Source: Rhizobacter sp. SG703 (GTDB taxonomy: Bacteria > Pseudomonadota > Gammaproteobacteria > Burkholderiales > Burkholderiaceae_C). From it: a DNA stretch of 64,000 nt. The stretch lies in NCBI RefSeq assembly GCF_012275445.1, contig NZ_JAAZQK010000016.1:1-64000 (forward strand). The letters are read 5' to 3'. Of this stretch, positions 23,998-31,628 are shown in pieces. The position numbers and the translations under genes were made by a program. A model generated the notes under the pieces. It saw only the letters and a list, made by a program, of their open reading frames with translations, searched no databases and had not been told where the DNA came from. Position 1 is the first letter of the stretch. Each line of letters begins with the position of its first letter.

Positions 23998-26952
23998 ATG
24001 TCATCAGTTGCCGACAGTCCTCAGCAAGGCGCCCTGCCTGCGGCGCCCGCGTCGAGCAGCGGCAGCCCCCTGTCCCACCGCACCTACCGCGACCTGCTCG
24101 AACAGGCGCAGGTCGGCGTCTTCGTGATCCAGCAAGGCTGCTTCAGGTACGTCAACCCGAAGGTGGTCGAACTGCTCGGCTACACCGAAGCGCAGCTGCT
24201 GGGCATGTCCGCCACCGCGGTCGTGCACCCGCAGGACATGCCCCGGGTGGCCGAACACATCCGCCAGCGCATGGCCGGCGTCGCCGGCGTGGCCTACGAC
24301 ATCCGTTGCGTGCGGGCCGACCAGAGCCTCTTCGTCGGTCGCGTGTTCGGCCGGGCCATCGTGTTCGAAGGCGAACCCGCCGACCTGGTCACGCTGAGCG
24401 ACGTCAGCGAGATCCAGTTCGCGCGCGAACTGGCCGAGTGGCGGGCCCGCATGCTGGCGCAGACCGAGCTGCTGTGCCGCAGCGGCTCGGTCGAGATCGA
24501 CCTCAGCGCCCGCCGCGCGACGCTGTCGTCGGGCGCCTACGCGCTGCTTGGCGAAACCCACGAACCGGGGACCTTGTCGATCCTGGCCGCACTGCGCTGG
24601 ATCCCGCGCGACGAGCGCCGCTTCCTGCTGTCGATCTGGCGCGGCGCCGCGCGCGGCGATCCGTTCGAATTCCAGCACCGCATCCTGCGCGCCGACGGCA
24701 GCCGGCTGGTGGTGCTGCACCGCGGCGTGGTCGACGTCGGCGCCGACGGCGTGTCGCTGCGCGGCGTCGTGATCCTGCAGGACATCACCGCCCAGCGCGA
24801 GGCCGAAGGACGCATCCAGGAGCTCGCCAACTACGACGAACTGACCGGCCTGCCGAACCGCGTGCTGCTGCTGGACCGCGTGGATGCCGCGGCCCATGCC
24901 GCGCAATGGGACGAAGGCCGCTTCGCGCTGCTGTCGCTCAGCATCGCCCAGGTCGACCAGGTCGAAGAGACGATGGGCTTCGGTGCCGGCGACACGCTCG
25001 CGATGGCCATCGCGGCGCGCCTGTCCGGGCTGTGCCGCTCCGAAGAAACGCTGGCCCACCTGGGCGGCGGCGAATTCGCGGTGCTGCTCGACCCGGCCCT
25101 CGGCGACGGCGAAGACACCGTCTCGCAACGCGCCCGCGCCATCCTCGACGGCCTGCGGCTGCCCGAGAACGTCGGGCAGACCGAGGTCTACCTCAGCTGC
25201 TCGATCGGCATCGCGACCTACCCGGCCGATGCCGACGGCGCGCAGCGCCTGCTGGAATGCGCGCAGACCGCGCGCCTGCACACCGACAACGGCGCCAGCC
25301 GCATCGCCTTCTTCACGCCGCAGGCGAACGTGCATGCGGTGCGCCGCATGACGCTGGAATCGGCGCTGCGCCGCGCGATCGGCAAGCACGAGCTGACGCT
25401 GCACTACCAGCCGCAGGTCGACCTCCTCGACGGCCGGCTGCTCGGCGTCGAAGCGCTGGTGCGCTGGCATTGCGCCGAGCTCGGCGACGTGGAGCCGACC
25501 GAGTTCATCCCGGTGGCCGAGCAGACCGGGCTCATCATCCCGATCGGCGAATGGGTGCTGCGCAGCGCCTGCACGCAGGCCGCATCGTGGGCCCGCGCGG
25601 GGCTGCCCAACGTGCGCGTGCACGTCAACCTGTCGCCGCTGCAGTTGCAGCAGCCGGACATCGCGCGCCGCCTGCACGGCATCCTGCTGGAGACCGGCGC
25701 CAACCCGGCCCACCTGGGGGTCGAGGTGACCGAGAGCATGCTGACGGTGGACGGGGAGCATGCGGCCCGCACGCTGCGCGAGCTGAAGGCCATCGGCGTG
25801 GAGATCTCGCTCGACGACTTCGGCACCGGCTACTCCAACCTTGGGGTGCTGCGCACCTTGCCGATCGACGTCGTGAAGATCGACCGCTCGTTCGTGCACG
25901 ACGTGACCTCCGCGCCCGAAGACGTCTCGATCACCCGCGCCGTGCTGAACATGGCCCACAGCCTGCAGATGAAGGTGCTGGCCGAAGGGGTCGAGACCGA
26001 GGGCCAGCTGAACCTGCTGATCGCCAACGGCTGCGACATGATCCAGGGCTTCTTCTTCAGCGCGCCGGTCCCCGCCGCCGACATCGAGCAGATGCTGCGC
26101 GAGAACCGCCGCCTGCCCGAGCGCTTCCTGACGCGCGACCGGCGCAAGCGCACGCTGCTGCTGGTGGACGACGAGGAGAACATCGTGTCCTCGCTGCGCC
26201 GCCTGTTCCGGCGCGACGGCTACCACATCGTCACCGCCCACAGCGGCGCCGAAGGCCTGCAGCGCCTGGCCGAGGTGAACGTCGACGTCATCGTGTCGGA
26301 CCAGCGCATGCCCGGCATGACCGGCGTCGAGTTCCTGCGCCGCGCCAAGGAGCTCTACCCCGACACGGTGCGCATGGTGCTGTCCGGCTACACCGAACTG
26401 CAGTCGATCACCGATGCCGTCAACGAAGGCGCCATCTACAAGTTCCTGACCAAGCCGTGGGACGACGAACGCCTGCGCGCCCACGTCGCCGAGGCCTTCC
26501 GCCAGAAGGACCTGGCCGACGAGAACCGGCGGCTCGCCCGCGAGGTGCACAGCGCGAACCACGAGCTGGCGCTGGTCAACGAGCGCCTCGAGGGCCTGCT
26601 GGCGCGCCAGCGGGAGCAGACCAGCCTCGAAGAGTCGCGTGCCGCGAACGCCCGCGGCGTGCTCGAGAACGTGCCGACGCCGATCGTCGGCGTCGATGTG
26701 GACGGGATGATCGCCTTCGTCAACCGCGACGCGCAGATGCTGCTGTCCGATGCCGGCGCGCTGATCGGCTGCGACGCCGACGAGGTGCTGCCGGCCGGGC
26801 TCTGCGAGGTGCTGACGCTGGACGACGGCGCGCACCACCGCGTCGAACTGCGCGGCCGCTGGCACCGCGCGGTGTGCCGCGCGATGGACGACGCCACCTC
26901 GCGCGGAAAGCTGCTCGTCATCACACCCGAATTCGAGACGGAGGTTTCCTGA
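23998..26952 (+). CDS. PAS-PAS-GGDEF-EAL-REC-PAS c-di-GMP signalling protein
   Basis: 984 aa from ATG 23998 (GGAG 9 nt upstream). The order is PAS (~30-140), a second PAS-like region (~160-265), GGDEF (~280-435), EAL (~450-700), receiver (~718-835, VDDEENIVSSL, IVSDQRMPG, KPWDDE), coiled coil and a C-terminal PAS (~885). The GGDEF motif is GGGEF near residue 355, so cyclase activity is doubtful. The EAL domain keeps EAL (GVEALVRW), DDFGTGYSNL, KIDRSF and EGVET, so phosphodiesterase activity is likely. It is a cytosolic hub protein. Its stop and the next ATG are 1 nt apart. Confidence 0.9.
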   Translation: MSSVADSPQQGALPAAPASSSGSPLSHRTYRDLLEQAQVGVFVIQQGCFRYVNPKVVELLGYTEAQLLGMSATAVVHPQDMPRVAEHIRQRMAGVAGVAYDIRCVRADQSLFVGRVFGRAIVFEGEPADLVTLSDVSEIQFARELAEWRARMLAQTELLCRSGSVEIDLSARRATLSSGAYALLGETHEPGTLSILAALRWIPRDERRFLLSIWRGAARGDPFEFQHRILRADGSRLVVLHRGVVDVGADGVSLRGVVILQDITAQREAEGRIQELANYDELTGLPNRVLLLDRVDAAAHAAQWDEGRFALLSLSIAQVDQVEETMGFGAGDTLAMAIAARLSGLCRSEETLAHLGGGEFAVLLDPALGDGEDTVSQRARAILDGLRLPENVGQTEVYLSCSIGIATYPADADGAQRLLECAQTARLHTDNGASRIAFFTPQANVHAVRRMTLESALRRAIGKHELTLHYQPQVDLLDGRLLGVEALVRWHCAELGDVEPTEFIPVAEQTGLIIPIGEWVLRSACTQAASWARAGLPNVRVHVNLSPLQLQQPDIARRLHGILLETGANPAHLGVEVTESMLTVDGEHAARTLRELKAIGVEISLDDFGTGYSNLGVLRTLPIDVVKIDRSFVHDVTSAPEDVSITRAVLNMAHSLQMKVLAEGVETEGQLNLLIANGCDMIQGFFFSAPVPAADIEQMLRENRRLPERFLTRDRRKRTLLLVDDEENIVSSLRRLFRRDGYHIVTAHSGAEGLQRLAEVNVDVIVSDQRMPGMTGVEFLRRAKELYPDTVRMVLSGYTELQSITDAVNEGAIYKFLTKPWDDERLRAHVAEAFRQKDLADENRRLAREVHSANHELALVNERLEGLLARQREQTSLEESRAANARGVLENVPTPIVGVDVDGMIAFVNRDAQMLLSDAGALIGCDADEVLPAGLCEVLTLDDGAHHRVELRGRWHRAVCRAMDDATSRGKLLVITPEFETEVS

Positions 26953-26953
26953 C

Positions 26954-27136
26954 ATGACCGAGCTCACCTGCCCTGCCGCGCCGGCCGCCGAACCGCCGCC
27001 CGCGTCGTCGACGACGCGCACCGGCGCCGAGGTGCGCGAGCGCCTGAACTACCTGTTTCGCGCGTCGCTGCAGGACGGCCGCCTGCACCCGCTCTTCCAC
27101 CTGATCCAGCAGTACCGCCTCGGAGACCAGCCGTGA
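26954..27136 (+). CDS. Small conserved-looking protein in the signalling operon
   Basis: 60 aa. The ATG lies 1 nt after the stop of the PAS-GGDEF-EAL gene, and the stop overlaps the GTG start of the HDOD gene (GTGA). The tight coupling on both sides strongly supports translation. The N-terminal 25 residues are Pro/Ala-rich. The C-terminal half (EVRERLNYLFRASLQDGRLH) looks like an amphipathic helical segment. I recognise no family. It could be an adaptor for one of the neighbouring kinases or phosphodiesterases. Confidence 0.65.
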   Translation: MTELTCPAAPAAEPPPASSTTRTGAEVRERLNYLFRASLQDGRLHPLFHLIQQYRLGDQP

Positions 27137-27981
27137 CGCACGCCACCCTCCACCCCGATGCGGTGCATGCCAAGGTGCGCACGCTGCCCGCGCTGCCGCA
27201 GGCGGTCATCGAGCTGCGTTCCGCACTGAAGCGCGAGGACGTCGCCGTCGACGAGCTCGCCGCCACCATCTCCCACGACCAGGCGTTGACGGCCAAGACG
27301 CTGCGCCTGGCCAACTCGTCGTTCTACGGCGTCGCCGGCCGCGTGTCGTCGATCCGGGGCGCGATCAACATCCTCGGGCTGCGCACCGTGGCCACGGTGG
27401 CGACGACGGCGGTGGTGATCTCCAGCTTCGACCGCACCGCCTGCACCGGTTTCGACTTCGACGGGTTCTGGCGCCATGCGCTGGCCACCGCGTTCTGCGC
27501 GCAGGAGCTGGCGGCGGTCACCCACATGGATGGCGAGGCGGCCTTTTCCGCCGGCCTGCTGCACGACATCGGGCGGCTGGCCCTGGCCACCTACTTCCCG
27601 CTCGAACTGGGCCAGACGCTCGCGTGGGCCGCCGAGCACGACGTGCATGCGATCGAGGCCGAGCGGCTGATGCTGAACACCGACCATGCCGCCGTCGGCG
27701 GCCTGATCGCCGAGCACTGGAACTTCGCGCCGGCCATCGCCGAGGCGATCCGCTGCCACCACGAGCTGCCCGCGCACACCACCGCGACGCTGGCCGACCT
27801 GGCCCACGTGGCCGACAACATGACCCACGCGCTGGACCTGTCGGGGCTCGACGAGGACATGGTGCCGCCGCTGTCGCTCGCGGCCTGGGAGCGCCTCGCG
27901 CTGTCGCCGCAGCAGGTGCAGCGAATCTTCGAACGAACCGAACGGCAGGCGCAGGGCGTGCGCGACTCGCTGACCGTCTAG
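27133..27981 (+). CDS. HDOD-domain protein
   Basis: 282 aa, GTG start overlapping the previous stop. The HDOD domain covers residues ~10-215: RTLPALPQAVIELRSALKRE, ISHDQALTAKTLRLANSSFYG and FSAGLLHDIGRLALATYFP, then NFAPAIAEAIRCHH. HDOD proteins are signalling modules related to HD hydrolases. The HD pair (LLHDIG) is kept here, although many HDOD proteins lack activity. It is cytosolic and part of the c-di-GMP/two-component operon, 8 nt before a histidine kinase gene. Confidence 0.88.
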   Translation: MTHATLHPDAVHAKVRTLPALPQAVIELRSALKREDVAVDELAATISHDQALTAKTLRLANSSFYGVAGRVSSIRGAINILGLRTVATVATTAVVISSFDRTACTGFDFDGFWRHALATAFCAQELAAVTHMDGEAAFSAGLLHDIGRLALATYFPLELGQTLAWAAEHDVHAIEAERLMLNTDHAAVGGLIAEHWNFAPAIAEAIRCHHELPAHTTATLADLAHVADNMTHALDLSGLDEDMVPPLSLAAWERLALSPQQVQRIFERTERQAQGVRDSLTV

Positions 27982-27989
27982 GAGACCCC

Positions 27990-28937
27990 ATGGACCTGTC
28001 CACTTCCCGCTCCGACGTGCCGGCCGGCGACGCCGCGACCACCCAGCTCACGCCGGTGCAGATCGAAGCCCTGCTGCGCGCAAACGAGGAGCTGACCGAG
28101 CTCAACCGCAAGCTCTCCGAAGCCCAGGACAAGCTGGTGCAGTCGGAGAAGCTCGCGTCGATCGGCCAGCTGGCGGCCGGCGTCGCGCACGAGATCAACA
28201 ACCCGATCGGCTTCATCTTCTCGAACTTCGGCACGCTGGAAAAGTACCTGGCGCAGCTGTTCGGCATGCTCGCCGCGTACGAAGCCGCCGAGCCCGGGCT
28301 TGCCGGCACCCCGGCCGCGGCGCAGCTGCTGCGCATGCGCGAGGAGATCGAGCTCGACTACTTGAAGGACGACATCCCGGCGCTGATGACCGAGTCGAAG
28401 GACGGCATCCAGCGCGTGCGCAAGATCGTGCAGGACCTGAAGGACTTCTCGCGCGTCGATGCGCGCCAGGAGTGGGAATGGGTCAGCCTGCACACCGGCA
28501 TCGATTCGACGCTGAACATCGTCAACAACGAGATCAAGTACAAGGCCGACGTCGTCAAGCGGTACGGCGAGCTGCCCGACGTCGAGTGCCTGCCGTCGGA
28601 GTTGAACCAGGTGTTCATGAACCTGCTGGTCAACGCCGCCCATGCGATCAGCGCCGAGCGCGGGACGATCACGATCAGCACCGGCACCGCGGGCGACATG
28701 GCCTGGGTCGAGGTCGCCGACAACGGCTCGGGCATCGCGCCCGAGAACCTGAAGCGCATCTTCGACCCGTTCTTCACGACCAAGCCGGTCGGCAAGGGCA
28801 CCGGCCTCGGGCTGTCGCTGTCGTACGGCATCGTCAAGAAGCACGGTGGCCGCATCGAGGTGAACAGCGAGCCGGGCCGCGGCACCGCGTTCCGGGTCAG
28901 CGTGCCGGTGAAGCGCAGCGACGCGCCGGCGGCCTGA
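27990..28937 (+). CDS. Soluble sensor histidine kinase
   Basis: 315 aa from ATG 27990 (GGAG 6 nt upstream). There is no membrane segment. A coiled coil (residues ~25-55) leads into the H-box ASIGQLAAGVAHEINNPIGF with phospho-acceptor His67. The ATPase domain has the N-box FMNLLVNAAHAI, the G1 box ADNGSGIAPENL, the F-box DPFFTTK and the G2 box GTGLGLSLSYGIV. The HEINNP class usually signals to REC-output hybrids. The next two genes encode receiver proteins, the most likely partners. Confidence 0.92.
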   Translation: MDLSTSRSDVPAGDAATTQLTPVQIEALLRANEELTELNRKLSEAQDKLVQSEKLASIGQLAAGVAHEINNPIGFIFSNFGTLEKYLAQLFGMLAAYEAAEPGLAGTPAAAQLLRMREEIELDYLKDDIPALMTESKDGIQRVRKIVQDLKDFSRVDARQEWEWVSLHTGIDSTLNIVNNEIKYKADVVKRYGELPDVECLPSELNQVFMNLLVNAAHAISAERGTITISTGTAGDMAWVEVADNGSGIAPENLKRIFDPFFTTKPVGKGTGLGLSLSYGIVKKHGGRIEVNSEPGRGTAFRVSVPVKRSDAPAA

Positions 28938-28947
28938 GGCGAGACCC

Positions 28948-30291
28948 ATGCAGGAAGCCGTCTTGTCCGCAACCCCGCCCGCACCGTCGGCGCAGCCCGC
29001 GCCCGAGCCGGCGGTGGTGTCGCCGTGGACGATCCTGTGCGTCGACGACGAGCCGAACATCCTGTCGTCGCTGCGCCGGGCGCTGCGCAATCCGCGCTAC
29101 CGGGTGCTGACCGCGCCCGGCGGCGAGGAGGCGCTGGCCCTGATGGAAGCGGCCCCGGTCGACCTGGTGATCTCGGACATGCGCATGCCCGGCATGGACG
29201 GCGCCCGGCTGCTCGGGCAGATCCGACGCCGCTGGCCGCGCACCATGCGCATCCTGCTGACCGGCTATGCCGACGTCGACTCGACCGTCGCCGCCATCAA
29301 CGAAGGCCAGATCTACCGCTACGTCAACAAGCCCTGGGACGACGGCGAGCTGCAGGTCACGGTGGCGCAGGCGCTGGAGCGGCTCGACCTCGAACGCGAG
29401 AAGGAGCGGCTGGAGGCGCTGACGCGCGCGCAGAACGAGGAGCTGCGCCGCTTCAATGCCGAGCTCGAGCGACGGGTCGAGGCACGCACCGCCGAGGTCA
29501 CGCAGGCCAACGACAAGCTCAAGCGCAACTACATGACCTCGATCAAGGTGTTCGCCAACCTGATCGAGCTGCGCGGCACCCAGCTGGTCGGCCACGGCCG
29601 GCGCATGGCCGAGATGGCGCGCGTGCTGTCGAAGGCGATGGGCTGCAACGGCGAAGACACCCAGGCGGTGTTCGTCGCGGCCCTGCTGCACGACATCGGG
29701 CTGATCGGGTTGTCCGACGAGATGCTGGCCAAGCCGGTCCCGAAGTTCAGCGCCGAAGAGCTGGGGCTGTACCGCAAGCACCCGATCCTCGGCGAGCAGT
29801 CGCTGATGGCGCTGGACGACATGCAGCCGGTCGCCGCGCTGATCCGGGCCCACCACGAGCACTTCGACGGCAAAGGCTTCCCCGACGGGCGTGCCGGCGC
29901 CGACATCCCGCTGGGCGCGCGCATCCTCGCGATCGTCGACGCCTACGACGACCTGCTCAACGGGCACATGGGTGCTGCCGGCCTGAAGACGGCGCAAGTG
30001 CGCACGCTGCTGATGCACGGCCGCGGCTCGCAATTCGACCCCGAGGTGCTGGACGTCTTCCTGCACATCAACCAGCCCAGCGCCCCGACGCCGCCAGCAC
30101 CGATCTCGATGACCACCGAGCACCTGCAACCGGGCATGGTGCTGGCCGCGGACCTGATCTCGCGCGAGGGCGCGGTGCTGCTCGCGACCGACCACGTGCT
30201 GACCGCCGACACCATCCGCCGCATCCGCCAGTACGAACAACGCGAAGGCCTGCGCATCGAACTGCGCGTGCGACCCATGAGGAAAACCTGA
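28948..30291 (+). CDS. REC-HD-GYP response regulator
   Basis: 447 aa. The receiver domain (~25-150) has CVDDEPNILSSLRR, VISDMRMPGMDG and NKPWDDGE. A coiled linker (~145-185) follows, then an HD-GYP-type hydrolase (~190-370): VAALLHDIGLIGLSD, HHEHFDGKGFPDG and AIVDAYDDLLNG. The signature tripeptide is GFP instead of GYP. RpfG-like proteins of this architecture degrade c-di-GMP when phosphorylated. The gene follows the kinase by 10 nt, and its TGA overlaps the ATG of the next receiver gene by 1 nt. Confidence 0.9.
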   Translation: MQEAVLSATPPAPSAQPAPEPAVVSPWTILCVDDEPNILSSLRRALRNPRYRVLTAPGGEEALALMEAAPVDLVISDMRMPGMDGARLLGQIRRRWPRTMRILLTGYADVDSTVAAINEGQIYRYVNKPWDDGELQVTVAQALERLDLEREKERLEALTRAQNEELRRFNAELERRVEARTAEVTQANDKLKRNYMTSIKVFANLIELRGTQLVGHGRRMAEMARVLSKAMGCNGEDTQAVFVAALLHDIGLIGLSDEMLAKPVPKFSAEELGLYRKHPILGEQSLMALDDMQPVAALIRAHHEHFDGKGFPDGRAGADIPLGARILAIVDAYDDLLNGHMGAAGLKTAQVRTLLMHGRGSQFDPEVLDVFLHINQPSAPTPPAPISMTTEHLQPGMVLAADLISREGAVLLATDHVLTADTIRRIRQYEQREGLRIELRVRPMRKT

Positions 30292-30830
30292 TGAAAGCCT
30301 CCATCCTGCTGGTCGATGACGAAGAGTCCGTGCTGGCCGCGCTGCAGCGCGTGCTGCGGCTGCCGCTGCGCGACCGGGCACGCATCGAGCTGTTCACCGA
30401 CACGCGCCTGGCGCTGGCCCGCGTCAAGGAGCGTGCGTTCGACGTGGTGGTGTCCGACTTCCGGATGCCGCACCAGGACGGCATCTCGTTCCTCGGCGCC
30501 GTGCGGGCGGTGCAGCCGCGCGCCGTGCCGTTGATCGTCAGCGCGTCGGCCGACGTCTCGACGCTGGTGCGGGCCGTCAACGATGCCCAGGTGTTCCGCT
30601 ACCTGCTGAAGCCGTGGGACGACCAGGAACTGCTGACCAGCATCGATGCCGCGCTGCGCCGCGCCGGCGAGCTGCGCGAAGAACACCTGCTGGCGGAGGC
30701 GACGCGCCTGCGCCAGGGCAGCCTGACGGCCGCGGAGGCCGAGCGGCGGCGCCTCGAGGCGATCGAACCGGGCATCACCCAGGTCGAATGGGGCCCGCAC
30801 GGCGAGGTGCTGATGCCGCCGCTGGAGTGA
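30291..30830 (+). CDS. Response regulator receiver protein with C-terminal extension
   Basis: 179 aa. The receiver (~1-125) has ILLVDDEESVLAALQRVL, VVVSDFRMPHQDG and LKPWDDQE, closely similar in style to the receivers in the two larger proteins of the operon. The ~50-residue tail is helical and charged, ending in GPHGEVLMPPLE, with no known output domain. It is translationally coupled to the HD-GYP gene (TGATG) and is the last gene of the signalling operon. It probably acts through protein contacts. Confidence 0.85.
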   Translation: MKASILLVDDEESVLAALQRVLRLPLRDRARIELFTDTRLALARVKERAFDVVVSDFRMPHQDGISFLGAVRAVQPRAVPLIVSASADVSTLVRAVNDAQVFRYLLKPWDDQELLTSIDAALRRAGELREEHLLAEATRLRQGSLTAAEAERRRLEAIEPGITQVEWGPHGEVLMPPLE

Positions 30831-30837
30831 CACCGCC

Positions 30838-31596
30838 TCAGGACTGCGACGGCCCCTTGCGCTCGCGCGCGCCGAACTTCGGCACCAGCATGCCGACCTG
30901 CTTGCGGTACATCAGGTAGCGCTGGCCGAATTGCGCGACCAGGTCGCGCTCTTCGAACCAGATGCCGACCAGGATGTAGCCGGTGCTGCCGGCGGCGAAC
31001 AGCAAGTGGCCCGCCGACATCTGCGGCGTCGCCCAGAACGCGAGGATGAAGCCGAGGTAGATCGGGTGCCGCACGTGGCGGTAGAACAGCGGCGTGTGGA
31101 ACACCGGCGCCGGCAGCGCCTGGCCGCGCAGGTTCGCCCACACCTGCCGCAACCCGAACAGCTCGAAGTGGTTGATCAGGAAGGTGCTGATCAGCAGCAC
31201 CGCCCAGCCCAGCCAGAACACGCCCTGCAGCAGGCCGCGGCCGACCGGATCGCCGACCGACCAGATCACCGGCTCGGCGATCGGCCGCCATTGCCACAGC
31301 AGCAGCGCCAGCACGGCCGTCGCCGCCAGCACGAAGCTGCTGCGCTCCATCGCTTCGGGAATCACCGTCGTCCACCAGCGCTTGAAGCCGCGCCGCGCCA
31401 TCACGCTGTGCTGCACCGCGAACAGCCCGAGCAGCGCCAGGTCGACGAGCAGCGTCTCGGCGAGCGGCGCCGCGGCACCGCTGTCGATGGTCTTCGGCAG
31501 CAGCGGCAGGTTGCCGACGAAGCCGATGGCGTAGAGGAAGGTGGCGAGGAAAAAGACGTAGGCCACCAGGCCGTAGAGGGCTGCGAGGATTGCCAT
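30838..31596 (-). CDS. mddA: Membrane methyltransferase, MddA/isoprenylcysteine-type
   Basis: 252 aa with about five membrane helices. The signature AVQHSVMARRGFKRWWT and the C-terminal FYRHVRHPIYLGFILAFWATP, then EERDLVAQFGQRYLMYRKQV, place it in the NnrU/isoprenylcysteine methyltransferase fold. It most resembles MddA, methanethiol S-methyltransferase, which makes dimethyl sulfide. The start at 31596 is chosen because upstream in-frame sequence belongs to another reading. It lies 32 nt downstream of the hydrolase-glycosyltransferase fusion on the same strand. The exact substrate is inferred. Confidence 0.72.
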   Translation of the reverse strand: MAILAALYGLVAYVFFLATFLYAIGFVGNLPLLPKTIDSGAAAPLAETLLVDLALLGLFAVQHSVMARRGFKRWWTTVIPEAMERSSFVLAATAVLALLLWQWRPIAEPVIWSVGDPVGRGLLQGVFWLGWAVLLISTFLINHFELFGLRQVWANLRGQALPAPVFHTPLFYRHVRHPIYLGFILAFWATPQMSAGHLLFAAGSTGYILVGIWFEERDLVAQFGQRYLMYRKQVGMLVPKFGARERKGPSQS

Positions 31597-31628
31597 TTCA
31601 GTCTCCCATTGCAGAGGGGTGCGGCGGG

